Source of the DNA: an uncultured Eubacteriales bacterium
GTDB taxonomy: Bacteria; Bacillota; Clostridia; Oscillospirales; Acutalibacteraceae
NCBI GenBank assembly: GCA_900315715.1
Contig: ONAH01000136.1
Span: forward strand, 1-47,266
DNA length: 47,266 nt
Direction: 5' to 3'
Part shown: positions 37,590-45,812 of the stretch, one piece after another
Numbering within the stretch: the stretch's first letter is position 1
Layout: the number at the start of each line of letters is the position of its first letter
Notes under the pieces: model-generated
Seen by the model: only the letters and a program-made list of their open reading frames with translations
The model's database searches: none
What the model was told of the DNA's origin: nothing
Translations under genes and position numbers: made by a program

Positions 37590-38927
37590 ATGTCCACAAG
37601 TTTAACGGATAAATACTTATCGGGTTTCATGAGCAAAGAGGAGCTTGAATACATCGCACCTCGTGTAAAAATAGCACATGATGCTCTTCACAACGGCACA
37701 GGTGCAGGTAATGATTTTTTGGGTTGGCTCACACTCCCGACAGATTATGATAAAGAGGAGTTTGCAAGAATTAAAGCAGCCGCAGAAAGAATCAAGAAAA
37801 ATACAGATGTGTTTGTAGTAATTGGCATTGGCGGATCGTATCTTGGAGCAAGAGCTGCGGTAGAGTTTTTAAGATCACCAAACTACAATGCTTTGAAGAA
37901 AGATACACCGGACATTTACTACACAGGCAACAGTATAAGTTCGACAGCACTTGCAGAGCTTCTTGAGATATGTGAGGGCAGAGATGTATCTATTAATATG
38001 ATATCAAAATCCGGTACCACAACAGAGCCTGCAATAGCTTTCAGATTATTCAGAAAGTTACTTGAGGAGAAGTATGGAAAAGAAGGTGCAAGAGAGAGAA
38101 TATTCTGCACAACAGATAAGAAAAAGGGAACATTAAAGAATCTGGCAGATACAGAGGGCTACGAAACATTTGTTGTTCCTGATAATGTAGGTGGACGTTA
38201 CTCAGTTCTAACCGCAGTTGGATTATTGCCGATAGCTGTATCTGGTGTAGATATTGACGCACTTATGGAAGGTGCTGCGAAAGCACAAGCAGAGTTTAAC
38301 AATCCTGATATTAACACAAACGACTGTTATAAGTATGCTGCAATAAGAAACGCACTTTATGCAAAGGGCTACACAACGGAGATACTGGTTTCTTATGAAC
38401 CGTCATTTACGATGATGTCGGAATGGTATAAGCAGCTCTTTGGTGAGAGTGAGGGAAAGGATAACAAAGGAATATTCCCAGCATCGGTAACATTCTCTAC
38501 AGATCTACATTCAATGGGTCAGTATATTCAGGAGGGCAGAAGAAACCTCTTTGAAACAGTTGTATCTTTTGACAAACCAAAGAGAGAGATCATGATTGAA
38601 GAAGATCCCGATAATGTAGATAAGCTCAACTTCTTGTCAGGTAAGGGTATGTCATATGTAAACCGCAAAGCATTTGAGGGAACAATACTTGCACATAATG
38701 ACGGTGGTGTTCCGAATATAGTGCTCAATGTTCCTGAGATGACAGAAGAAGAACTTGGTTATTTGATATATTTCTTTGAGAAGTCATGTGCAATCAGCGG
38801 TTATTTGCTTGGAGTAAATCCGTTCAATCAACCCGGAGTTGAGAGTTACAAGAAGAATATGTTTGCTTTACTCGGAAAGCCCGGATATGAGGATGCAAAA
38901 GCAGCGCTTGAAGCAAGACTTAGTTGA
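37590..38927 (+). CDS. pgi: Glucose-6-phosphate isomerase
   Basis: Pgi interconverts glucose 6-phosphate and fructose 6-phosphate in glycolysis. The two sugar-isomerase segments are clear: [13 protein letters not shown] near 75-88, [16 protein letters not shown] near 135-150, and the C-terminal [16 protein letters not shown]. The start is ATG 37590, nine bases after AAGGAGG, giving 445 residues; an upstream in-frame start at 37566 would precede the ribosome site. Codons look like those of a highly expressed gene. It stands alone with its own promoter. Confidence 0.97.
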   Translation: MSTSLTDKYLSGFMSKEELEYIAPRVKIAHDALHNGTGAGNDFLGWLTLPTDYDKEEFARIKAAAERIKKNTDVFVVIGIGGSYLGARAAVEFLRSPNYNALKKDTPDIYYTGNSISSTALAELLEICEGRDVSINMISKSGTTTEPAIAFRLFRKLLEEKYGKEGARERIFCTTDKKKGTLKNLADTEGYETFVVPDNVGGRYSVLTAVGLLPIAVSGVDIDALMEGAAKAQAEFNNPDINTNDCYKYAAIRNALYAKGYTTEILVSYEPSFTMMSEWYKQLFGESEGKDNKGIFPASVTFSTDLHSMGQYIQEGRRNLFETVVSFDKPKREIMIEEDPDNVDKLNFLSGKGMSYVNRKAFEGTILAHNDGGVPNIVLNVPEMTEEELGYLIYFFEKSCAISGYLLGVNPFNQPGVESYKKNMFALLGKPGYEDAKAALEARLS

Positions 38928-39002
38928 TAGAAGAATTGTGTCTGAGATGATACTATATAATACGAACATATAACAATATGAAAATTGAAAGGAATGGTAA
39001 AA

Positions 39003-39419
39003 ATGGTAACTTTACTTATTGGCAAGAAAGGTTCCGGAAAGACAAAAAGACTAATCGACGAGGCTAATGCTGCTGTAAATAGTTCAGACGGCTGCGTAGT
39101 AGTTGTAGAGAAAGGTTCAAAGCTTACCTATGATCTTACACATAAGGCACGCCTAATCGATTCCGATGCATATAAGATTTCAGGTTATGAGGCTCTCTAC
39201 GGTTTGCTTAGCGGTATTTGTGCAGGTAACTATGATGTAACAGACATCTTTGTTGACTCCACATTCAAGATTGCAGGAAGCAACGGGGATGCACTCAAGA
39301 TGTTTGTAGATAAGCTTAACTTCCTTGCAGCAGAAGCAAATACATCAATTACACTCTTGATTTCTTCATCTAAGGATGAACTTCCGACAGATATTAAGGC
39401 TACACTTGAGGAACTTTAA
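39003..39419 (+). CDS. Small P-loop protein of unknown function
   Basis: I do not recognise a characterised family. The 138-residue protein begins with a beta strand and a Walker A motif (IGKKGSGKTKR at about 6-16). A hydrophobic strand ending in Asp (DIFVDS) may be Walker B, and a late strand SITLLISSS follows. It is too short for a complete AAA or kinase domain, so it may be a minimal ATP-binding protein. The ATG at 39003 is preferred, nine bases after AGGA. It has its own terminator and lies between pgi and the spoVG leader region. Codon choice resembles that of well-expressed genes. Confidence 0.7.
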   Translation: MVTLLIGKKGSGKTKRLIDEANAAVNSSDGCVVVVEKGSKLTYDLTHKARLIDSDAYKISGYEALYGLLSGICAGNYDVTDIFVDSTFKIAGSNGDALKMFVDKLNFLAAEANTSITLLISSSKDELPTDIKATLEEL

Positions 39420-39443
39420 TCGTCAGAGATAAATGATTATTAA

Positions 39444-39478
39444 ACGGGATAAGAATTATATCTTATCCCGTATTTTTA
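39444..39478 (+). terminator. Intrinsic terminator after the small P-loop gene
   Basis: A perfect 11-bp stem (39444-39454 with 39461-39471) with a 6-base loop is followed by ATTTTTATG. Confidence 0.9.
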
Positions 39479-39911
39479 TGCGATGTATAAAAAGGAAATG
39501 TAGCAATAAGATGTACTGCAACTTGCTGCGATGGATTATTAGAATGAAGAAAAAAGTTTTTTAGTAAATTGCAATAAAGTAATATATTAAACTGTTAATG
39601 TTGTATTGTGTTAATGTGAAAAAAATATGAAATAATATTATAAATATTGATAAACTTTATACTATTTTTATATATAAAAACATGTGTTTTTTATTTGAAT
39701 TGTTTAGAAAACATGGTTTAAAAATGACTGATACTGTCATATAAAGTAAATAAATATATATTCACAGTGATGTAAAAGAAAAATGTGGTATAATTAATAT
39801 TAGTATAAGCTTAATAGTTATATTAATATCAATTGTAAAACATGTACATCAAAGCTCCTTACATTAAAAGAATATGTTTACGTTACATAAATGACAAAAA
39901 GTGATATAGAG
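39479..39911. other. Very AT-rich stretch with no coding frame
   Basis: About 430 bp hold no credible gene on either strand and are markedly richer in A and T than the flanks. They contain short near-repeats (e.g. AAAACATG-type words near 39677, 39712 and 39838) and one extended -10 promoter. It may be a regulatory or small-RNA region upstream of spoVG. Confidence 0.5.
39786..39794 (+). promoter_or_regulatory. Extended -10 promoter element upstream of spoVG
   Basis: TGG followed by TATAAT (39789-39794) forms a perfect extended -10. No good -35 was found, which such promoters can lack. A transcript would start near 39801, more than 300 bases before spoVG. Confidence 0.45.
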
Positions 39912-39939
39912 AATGGATTTTTATATAAAAGGTAAGAAT
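39912..39939 (+). promoter_or_regulatory. Sigma-H-like promoter of spoVG
   Basis: AATGGATTT (39912-39920) matches the sigma-H -35 pattern RWAGGAxxT at all but one position, and AGAAT (39935-39939) matches the -10 HGAAT. The spacing is within a base or so of that expected for sigma-H. In Bacillus spoVG is a classic sigma-H gene. Transcription would start near 39946, leaving a leader of about 165 bases. Confidence 0.5.
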
Positions 39940-39989
39940 ACTAATACAAGAACCAACTATCAAGAGTTAATTAACCTAAACTAATTGAT

Positions 39990-40076
39990 TTAAGCTTTCC
40001 GAAGAGTATTCTGAAAGCTTAATATTGTCTTTATAAAATTGTGTGTCATTCAGTAAATCTGAATTCGGATTAACTG
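39990..40076 (+). other. Two inverted repeats in the spoVG leader
   Basis: The first is a perfect 10-bp inverted repeat (39990-39999 with 40013-40022). The second is a 26-bp near-palindrome at 40051-40076 centred on GAATTC, with one mismatch and one G-U. Both lie between the sigma-H-like promoter and the ribosome site, so they could act as RNA structure or as an operator. Confidence 0.5.
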
Positions 40077-40112
40077 CTAAGCTTTTACAAATATGAAAAA
40101 GGAGAGATGTAT

Positions 40113-40478
40113 ATGTTAATAACACATGTTAGAATCAGAACCATTGAAAACAATGGAAAACGTATGGTTGGAGTAGTTAGCATTACATTGGATGATATGA
40201 TTGTTATCCATGATGTGAAAATTCTTACAGGCACAGACGGACTTTTCCTTGCAATGCCAAGCAGGATGAAGAAGAGCGGAACATTCTCAGATATTGTTCA
40301 TCCGATCAGGAAGGATGTAAGAAGTGCCATTGAGAATATAGTTTTTGATGGTTACCGCTACATGTCAGATAATAATATCACCTCACTTGACCTGTATCCT
40401 GTTACAGATAAAGTTGATTTAAGAGAACAGACATACAGCGACTTTGAGATTCGTGAAGATAATACCTTCACAGAATAA
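40113..40478 (+). CDS. spoVG: SpoVG family protein
   Basis: SpoVG is a small nucleic-acid-binding regulator that influences septation, sporulation and envelope genes. The family core is clear: SITLDDMIVIHDVKIL, then GLFLAMPSRMKKSGTFSDIVHPI. The C-terminal tail of about 35 residues is longer than in Bacillus. ATG 40113 is chosen because AAGGAGAG ends at 40106; the ATG at 40107 would touch it. Length is 121 residues. It is preceded by a long structured leader with a sigma-H-like promoter and followed by a strong terminator. Confidence 0.93.
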   Translation: MLITHVRIRTIENNGKRMVGVVSITLDDMIVIHDVKILTGTDGLFLAMPSRMKKSGTFSDIVHPIRKDVRSAIENIVFDGYRYMSDNNITSLDLYPVTDKVDLREQTYSDFEIREDNTFTE

Positions 40479-40485
40479 ATAACGA

Positions 40486-40514
40486 AGCCCCCTCAAAGAG
40501 GGGGTTATTTTTAT
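40486..40514 (+). terminator. Intrinsic terminator of spoVG
   Basis: A GC-rich 7-bp stem (40488-40494 with 40498-40504), extended by a G-U and an A-T pair, has a 3-base loop and the tail TTATTTTTATT. The tail overlaps the stop codon of the convergent VWA gene. Confidence 0.88.
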
Positions 40515-41272
40515 TGAACAGGAATATTGTTAATCCTACAACGATTAAGCCATTCGTCATATTCTTCAAGGATTAAAGCATAAAGCTGTTTATCATCTAT
40601 TTCATTAAGATTGTTAACACTGATAAAGTTAGCATTATCAATAAATCTGCCCTTCAAAGTATCAAGACTTTCAAGGAAATCGAATTTTGTACTGCCAATA
40701 CCTATAAACTTCCAAAAGATATTGTAATGAGATGCTTCGATAATAGCACGCTTAGCGTTAGCACGATCAGAGTTACCGCCGTCAGTAATAAAGATGACAA
40801 AAGTAGGAATATTAGCCTTTTGCTTAATACCATAACGTTTTACTATTTGTTCCATAACAGGAGCATAGCAAGTACCACCGAAGTGTTCTTTTTTTGAAAG
40901 GATAACATTCTGAACATAACCGTTGAGATTAGCAGTAGTAACTGATGGAAGTTCCTTGTATTCGGAATCAAACCAGTAGAATTCCAATTCGGAATTGTCA
41001 TCAAAACACATAGCAACAGGGAATATTCTCTCCAGAACATTCTGAACTGTACCATCTTTGTACATTGGGATCATAGAGCCTGAATGATCTAAAACAAAAA
41101 CAACTCTAGCGATAGTAGCTGTAATGTTTTTTCTTTTTACTTCATCAAGAACCATTTCTTTGCGGAGAGAGATTTTACGATGAAGTTCTTCATTAGGAAC
41201 TGATCCGACAGGATTGTTCTGTACTGTAGGCTGATCTTTTTTGATAGATAAAAAATTATCGAATAGACTCAA
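40511..41272 (-). CDS. TerF/TerY-like von Willebrand factor A domain protein
   Basis: The 253-residue protein has a short N-terminal region (about 1-50, LRKEMVLDEVKRK), then a VWA domain with an intact metal-ion site: DHSGS at 62-66, GGTCYAP, and ITDGG. The pattern resembles the VWA proteins of tellurite-resistance/stress (Ter) systems, which bind calcium or magnesium and assemble protein complexes. No terC, terD or kinase partner is nearby, so it is an orphan here. The start is TTG at 41272, seven bases after AAGGGAGG; the longer frame to 41335 has no ribosome site and runs into the promoter. It has its own sigma-A promoter. Confidence 0.85.
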   Translation of the reverse strand: MSLFDNFLSIKKDQPTVQNNPVGSVPNEELHRKISLRKEMVLDEVKRKNITATIARVVFVLDHSGSMIPMYKDGTVQNVLERIFPVAMCFDDNSELEFYWFDSEYKELPSVTTANLNGYVQNVILSKKEHFGGTCYAPVMEQIVKRYGIKQKANIPTFVIFITDGGNSDRANAKRAIIEASHYNIFWKFIGIGSTKFDFLESLDTLKGRFIDNANFISVNNLNEIDDKQLYALILEEYDEWLNRCRINNIPVQ

Positions 41273-41306
41273 AATAATTCCTCCCTTAGAATATAATTGT
41301 GTAATT

Positions 41307-41335
41307 ATTATAGCATTACTCAAAAAAAAATGCAA
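41307..41335 (-). promoter_or_regulatory. Sigma-A promoter of the VWA gene
   Basis: On the minus strand, TTGCAT (41330-41335), a 17-bp spacer with a run of T, and TATAAT (41307-41312) lie 35 bp before the TTG start. Confidence 0.72.
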
Positions 41336-41367
41336 GAAACATTTTGATAATATTACATATTATATAG

Positions 41368-41392
41368 TGATACCGATAATAGTACGGTATCA
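41368..41392 (+). other. Small perfect hairpin before the DUF3343 gene
   Basis: An 8-bp perfect inverted repeat (41368-41375 with 41385-41392) with a 9-base loop lies just upstream of the AAGGAGGTGAT ribosome site. It may be an operator or leader structure; there is no T tail. Confidence 0.4.
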
Positions 41393-41413
41393 TTAGACAA
41401 GGAGGTGATCTGT

Positions 41414-41626
41414 ATGGAAAGTAAAAAATCAATAAAGTTTAATTCTGTAACACAGGCATTGCATGCGCAAGAAGTGCTTGCAGGAAAATCAATTAGATCG
41501 AAGATAGTAAGGACTCCGAAGCTAAGATCTGAAAGCGGTTGTGGATACAGTTTATATATAAATGGAGATATCACAAGGGCAAAAGAGATAATCAGATCAT
41601 CAGGCATACGAACAGCGGGTGATTGA
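41414..41626 (+). CDS. DUF3343-like putative Se/S carrier protein
   Basis: The 70-residue protein fits the small DUF3343 fold: an N-terminal strand-helix (KFNSVTQALHAQEVLAGK) and a single Cys43 in the loop SGCGYSL, where members of this family place their conserved cysteine. It is followed at once by a cysteine desulfurase-like gene, a partnership linked in the literature to selenium or sulfur transfer. ATG 41414 is used, behind a full-length AAGGAGGTGAT. It overlaps nothing and ends one base before the next ATG, so the pair is coupled. selD and yedF are not in the window. Confidence 0.75.
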   Translation: MESKKSIKFNSVTQALHAQEVLAGKSIRSKIVRTPKLRSESGCGYSLYINGDITRAKEIIRSSGIRTAGD

Positions 41627-41627
41627 T

Positions 41628-42767
41628 ATGATATATTTAGATAACAGTGCAACTACTTTTCCAAAGCCGCCGTCAGTCCGTAAAGCTATGATAGATGCCG
41701 TAACGCAGTATGGTGCAAATCCTGGGAGAAGCGGACACAGTATGTCAATCAGAGCAAGCGAAGAGATATTTAAATGCAGAAGTAGAGCGGCGAAGTTTTT
41801 TGGTGCAAACTCTCCTGAGAATGTAGTGTTTACTTTGAATTGTACCCATGCAATAAATATAGTGTTGAAAGGACTTCTCCATAAGGGAGATCATGTAGTT
41901 GTATCGGATATAGAGCACAATGCGGTTGTAAGGCCGTTGTATGCTCTTTCAGAGTGTGGAATAAGCTATACGGTTGTAAGGGTAAGTATAAATGATTCTG
42001 ATGAAACACTTGCGTCTTTTCGCAGTGCACTGCGTGACAACACAAAGCTAGTTGTATGCAATCATGTATCGAATGTATGGGGAATACGTCTGCCGATAGA
42101 GAGAATTACAGCGATGTGTCATCAATATGGCATAGAGGTACTTGTTGATGCGTCTCAGAGTGCAGGAGTATTACCTATAAATATGACCGATATAGGGATA
42201 GATTACCTTTGTTTACCGGGGCATAAGGGATTATATTCTCCAATGGGAGTAGGAATGTTAATAACAGCAGAAGGAGAGAAGCTGGGTACGTTAATAGAGG
42301 GTGGAACCGGCAGTAATTCAGCGGTTTTGGAACAGCCAACAATAATGCCAGACAGATTTGAGAGCGGCACACAAAATCTTCCTGCGATATCGGGGCTAAG
42401 AGCAGGAATAGAGTTTGTGGATGCAATTACGCCTGAGAAAATACACGCACATGAGATTAAACTATTATCAAATCTATACGATAGACTTCAAGAAAACAAA
42501 CGTGTAAAACTGTATACTCCACGTCCTAATAATAAGATTAGCGGAGGAGTATTGTCGTTTAATATAAAGGATACCGACAGTGAAACAGTTGCAGATTATT
42601 TGAACACACGTTATGGGATAGCAGTCAGAGCAGGACTGCATTGTGCACCGTTGGCACATCAGCATTTTGGAACGGAAACGCAGGGTGCAGTTAGAGTATC
42701 GCCGTCATACTTTACAACAGTGAGAGAAATCACAACACTATCACAGGCAATTAATTCGTATAAATAA
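41628..42767 (+). CDS. Cysteine desulfurase-like class V aminotransferase
   Basis: This PLP enzyme probably takes sulfur (or selenium) from cysteine (or selenocysteine). It opens with MIYLDNSATTFPKP, carries the PLP Lys200 in LPGHKGLYSP and the acceptor Cys339 in RAGLHCAPLAH, and ends with VRVSPSYFTT. The 379-residue length and sequence are closest to the SufS/CsdB-type group found beside DUF3343 proteins. The ATG at 41628 directly follows the upstream stop; a GTG at 41619 is an alternative. It is distinct from NifS/IscS, and no iscU or sufU is nearby. Confidence 0.88.
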   Translation: MIYLDNSATTFPKPPSVRKAMIDAVTQYGANPGRSGHSMSIRASEEIFKCRSRAAKFFGANSPENVVFTLNCTHAINIVLKGLLHKGDHVVVSDIEHNAVVRPLYALSECGISYTVVRVSINDSDETLASFRSALRDNTKLVVCNHVSNVWGIRLPIERITAMCHQYGIEVLVDASQSAGVLPINMTDIGIDYLCLPGHKGLYSPMGVGMLITAEGEKLGTLIEGGTGSNSAVLEQPTIMPDRFESGTQNLPAISGLRAGIEFVDAITPEKIHAHEIKLLSNLYDRLQENKRVKLYTPRPNNKISGGVLSFNIKDTDSETVADYLNTRYGIAVRAGLHCAPLAHQHFGTETQGAVRVSPSYFTTVREITTLSQAINSYK

Positions 42768-42776
42768 AAAATCAAG

Positions 42777-42805
42777 AGGGGACGACTGATAAAGAGCCGT
42801 CCCTT
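42777..42805. terminator. Bidirectional terminator between the desulfurase gene and nrdD
   Basis: An 8-bp stem (42777-42784 with 42798-42805, one G-U) is followed on the minus strand by CTCTTGATTTTTTATTT and on the plus strand by an A/T-rich tail. It is likely strongest for nrdD. Confidence 0.65.
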
Positions 42806-42811
42806 AATAAT

Positions 42812-45157
42812 TTAGATTTGTTCAGTTGAATTATTGTTTAAGTCATGTTTAACTCTGTCGTTAACCTCAGCACGTTTACCATCGTTAAAGCGTTCTACCG
42901 AACCAACAAGGTAACCGGTAATGCGTCTGATACGTTCAAAGCCTGAGCTTTCATCTGTTTCGGCTCTGCCGCATTGAGGGCAGGTATCACCGATAATACC
43001 CGTATATCCACAGCAAGGATCTCTGTCAACGGGGTGATTAATAGAACCATATCCGATACCGCTTTCCTTCATCATTCTGATAACGCTCTCAAAAGCGTCA
43101 AGGTTTTGTAGAGGATCGCCATCAAGTTCAATATATGAAATATGACCACCATTAGTAAGAGCATGGTAAGGGGCTTCAAGCTTAATTTTTTCAAAAGCGT
43201 TTATAGGGTAATAAACAGGGATGTGGAAAGAGTTTGTATAATAATCTCTGTCGGTAACTCCGGGAATAATACCAAAACGTTTAGCGTCAATTTTGACAAA
43301 TCTTCCGCTCAGTCCCTCAGCAGGAGTAGCGATAAGGGAGAAGTTAAGACCATACTTTTGGCTTGCCTGATCCATTCTCTTTCTCATGTAACCAACGATC
43401 TCAAGACCTAAATTCTGAGCTTCTTTTGTTTCACCGTGATGTTTACCGATAAGTGCTTTCAAACATTCAGCAAGACCAATAAAGCCTAAAGTAAGTGTAC
43501 CATGTTTAAGTACGTCCATAATTTTATCGTCTTTTGAGAGTGTTTCGGAATCAAGCCATACACCTTGCCCCATAAGGAAAGGATAATTACGTGGAGTTTT
43601 GTTAGCCTGAATCTCAAAACGGGCAAGGAGTTGATCAATAACAAGATCTATTTTTCTATCAAGCTGTTCATAGAAGAAATCGATATTACCATTACTGAGG
43701 ATAGCAATTCTGGGAAGATTAATTGAAGTAAAGCTTAAATTTCCTCTGCCAGTAACGATTTCTTTAGTTCTGTCATAGACATTAGCCATAACTCTGGTAC
43801 GGCAGCCCATGTAAGCACATTCTGTTTCGGGGTGACCTTCTCTGTAATATGGAAGATTAAATGGCGCGTCAATGAAACTGAAGTTTGGGAAGAGTCTTTT
43901 GGCAGAAACCTTCATAGCAAGCTTAAACAGGTCATAGTTAGGATCTTCTGGATTATAGTTAATGCCTTCTTTAACCTTAAAGATATGGATAGGGAAGATA
44001 GGAGTTTCACCGTTACCAAGACCTGCATCTGTTGCAAGAAGAACATTTTTGATAACCATTCTACCTTCAGGAGAAGTATCAGTACCATAGTTTATAGAAC
44101 TGAACGGTATTTGAGCGCCTGCACGGCTGTGCATAGTGTTAAGATTATGTACAAGAGCCTCCATAGCCTGATAGCAAGCACGGTCGGTTTCCTTTTGAGC
44201 ATGGTTGTAAGCAAATTTTTGAATTTTGTTTGCAGTTTTATCACCGTATTTTTCTGTAAGGAGTTCAAGTTCTCTTTTCATGTAGATTTCGCCGTTGTTA
44301 AGAGAGGGGATACAGCCGCTGTCATTTTCTGCGATATCAGCAAGAGTAAAAGCAGTATCCTGAGCGTTCTCATCGTCACAGAGAAGTTCAATAGCACGGG
44401 CAAGGTTTTGACGGTAAATACGTCTGTAAGTTTTTTTAACACCCTTAGACATACCATAATCGAAGTTAGGGATACTCTGACCGCCGTGCTGATCGTTTTG
44501 GTTAGACTGAATGGCGATACAAGCAAGTGCGCTGTAACTAGCAATATCATTGGGTTCTCTTAAGAAACCATGACCTGTACAGAAACCGTTGTTAAAGAGT
44601 TTTTCAATGTCAATCTGACAGCATGTAGTGGTGAGAGTAAGAAAATCAAGATCGTGAATATGAATATCGCCTGACGCATGAGCTTTAGCGTGTTCAGGCT
44701 TGAGGATATACATTTCATAGAATTGTTTTGCACCCTCTGAGCCATATTTAAGCATCGTACCCATAGCTGTATCGCCATCGATATTAGCGTTTTCTCTTTT
44801 GATGTCATTATCTCTTGCGGATTTAAAAGTAAGATCTTCATAAATGCGCATGAGTTTAGTATTCATAGTACGCATTCTTGTACGTTCAGCCCTGTAAAGG
44901 ATGTATTCTTTAGCTGTACGGGCGTGACCGTTTTCAATAAGAATTTTTTCAACTATATCCTGAACATGCTCAACAGTGGGCACACAGCCTTCGCCAAGTT
45001 CTGTTTCAAGGTATTCAATAACTTGATCAGCAAGGTCTTCAGCAACATCTCTGTCTTTGCCGCCGATAGCAGAAGCTGCCTTAAAAATCGCAGTAACAAT
45101 TTTTTCTTTATCAAAATGAACTGTTCTGCCGTCACGTTTAACAATAGCATTTATCAT
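42812..45157 (-). CDS. nrdD: Anaerobic (class III) ribonucleoside-triphosphate reductase
   Basis: NrdD makes deoxyribonucleotides with an oxygen-sensitive glycyl radical. The N-terminal ATP cone (about 1-95, IVKRDGRTVHFDKEKI) gives allosteric control. The C-terminal end has the zinc cysteines CCGYTG and CPQCG and the radical Gly760 in ERFNDGKRAE, preceded by RRITGYL. Length from ATG 45157 is 781 residues; the frame is open to 45223, but the promoter and a regulator box lie there. The activating enzyme gene nrdG, often adjacent, is absent. NrdR-like boxes and a strong promoter lie upstream. Confidence 0.97.
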   Translation of the reverse strand: MINAIVKRDGRTVHFDKEKIVTAIFKAASAIGGKDRDVAEDLADQVIEYLETELGEGCVPTVEHVQDIVEKILIENGHARTAKEYILYRAERTRMRTMNTKLMRIYEDLTFKSARDNDIKRENANIDGDTAMGTMLKYGSEGAKQFYEMYILKPEHAKAHASGDIHIHDLDFLTLTTTCCQIDIEKLFNNGFCTGHGFLREPNDIASYSALACIAIQSNQNDQHGGQSIPNFDYGMSKGVKKTYRRIYRQNLARAIELLCDDENAQDTAFTLADIAENDSGCIPSLNNGEIYMKRELELLTEKYGDKTANKIQKFAYNHAQKETDRACYQAMEALVHNLNTMHSRAGAQIPFSSINYGTDTSPEGRMVIKNVLLATDAGLGNGETPIFPIHIFKVKEGINYNPEDPNYDLFKLAMKVSAKRLFPNFSFIDAPFNLPYYREGHPETECAYMGCRTRVMANVYDRTKEIVTGRGNLSFTSINLPRIAILSNGNIDFFYEQLDRKIDLVIDQLLARFEIQANKTPRNYPFLMGQGVWLDSETLSKDDKIMDVLKHGTLTLGFIGLAECLKALIGKHHGETKEAQNLGLEIVGYMRKRMDQASQKYGLNFSLIATPAEGLSGRFVKIDAKRFGIIPGVTDRDYYTNSFHIPVYYPINAFEKIKLEAPYHALTNGGHISYIELDGDPLQNLDAFESVIRMMKESGIGYGSINHPVDRDPCCGYTGIIGDTCPQCGRAETDESSGFERIRRITGYLVGSVERFNDGKRAEVNDRVKHDLNNNSTEQI

Positions 45158-45203
45158 ATAATTGCCCCCATATAAAATAGACTTGTGTAAAGTTCTTGGC
45201 TTT

Positions 45204-45219
45204 ACACTATATATTGTAC
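45204..45219 (-). promoter_or_regulatory. NrdR-like box in the nrdD leader
   Basis: ACACTATATATTGT fits the NrdR consensus (ACAcwATATATwGTgt) and lies about 20-35 bases downstream of the predicted nrdD transcription start. Confidence 0.65.
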
Positions 45220-45243
45220 CCATAATTGGGGTGAGTAAGATTA

Positions 45244-45272
45244 AGTATAGCCCATAAAAAGTGATATGTCAA
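45244..45272 (-). promoter_or_regulatory. Sigma-A promoter of nrdD
   Basis: On the minus strand, TTGACA (45267-45272), a 17-bp spacer and TATACT (45244-45249) form a near-consensus promoter about 80 bp before the nrdD start. Confidence 0.8.
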
Positions 45273-45339
45273 GTGTCTTTGACTGAATTAAAGGAGAAAA
45301 ATGCGATAAAGGCAAAATTTTGTAGAATTCAACAATAAA

Positions 45340-45388
45340 CCCCTATATATTGTGTTTAGTATTCTTATGAATACAATATATAGTATTT
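45340..45388 (-). promoter_or_regulatory. Pair of NrdR-like boxes upstream of the nrdD promoter
   Basis: TATATATTGTGT (within 45340-45355) and ACAATATATAGTAT (within 45373-45388) have the NrdR core in opposite orientations. Their centres are 33 bp apart, about three helical turns, close to the spacing known for tandem NrdR boxes. They lie 70-120 bp upstream of the -35. Confidence 0.6.
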
Positions 45389-45591
45389 GCCCGTATTGGT
45401 TGATGAAGATACGGTATTGATTTAATAAAGCATGAATCGCCGTTATACTGCAATAATACGAGAATACGAATTGGTACTAGTTCTTATAAAATGATACTAA
45501 ATATGGTATTTCGTCCGGTAGTAGTGAAGATATAATTATAAATAAAAGAAGCAACACCAAATATGTTTGAAAAAAATGTGTAACATATGTA
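45389..45591. other. Non-coding gap between the nrdD control region and the ribU promoter
   Basis: About 200 bp of AT-rich sequence with no credible coding frame. A 6-bp inverted repeat at 45391-45414 and several GGTAT words are visible; no function is assigned. Confidence 0.4.
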
Positions 45592-45620
45592 TTGACAAAA
45601 ATATATCATAATAGTATAAT
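45592..45620 (+). promoter_or_regulatory. Consensus sigma-A promoter of the riboflavin transporter gene
   Basis: TTGACA (45592-45597), a 17-bp spacer and TATAAT (45615-45620) match the consensus at every position, just ahead of the FMN riboswitch. Confidence 0.9.
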
Positions 45621-45628
45621 GTTTACAG

Positions 45629-45751
45629 AAACTTCGGGGCGGGGTGAGATTCCCCACCGACGGTAACCGATTAATCGGAAGCCCGTGAGCCATTAATGGT
45701 TGAACAGGTGAAAATCCTGTGCCGACGGTATAGTCCGGATGAGAGAGGTTT
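45629..45751 (+). promoter_or_regulatory. FMN riboswitch (RFN element)
   Basis: The conserved core is present in order: GGGGCGGGGTGAGATTCCCC, ACCGACGGT, GCCCGTGAGC, CAGGTGAAAATCCTG, GCCGACGGTATAGTCCGGATG and AGAGAGG split across the junction helices. The closing helix P1 pairs 45629-45635 with 45745-45751. It senses FMN and controls riboflavin uptake through the terminator that follows. Confidence 0.97.
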
Positions 45752-45777
45752 AGTTTCGTATAATATCGATCTATATG

Positions 45778-45812
45778 CCCCCTATGAAGTGTATTTCATA
45801 GGGGGATTTTTC
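45778..45812 (+). terminator. Riboswitch expression-platform terminator
   Basis: A perfect 11-bp stem (45778-45788 with 45795-45805) with a 6-base loop is followed by ATTTTTC. It lies 26 bases after the aptamer, as expected for FMN-induced premature termination. Confidence 0.92.

Noticed and set aside
43832-44563. 243-residue open frame on the plus strand
   Set aside because: It is antisense to the well-supported nrdD gene, has no recognisable domain or ribosome site, and mirrors nrdD codon structure.
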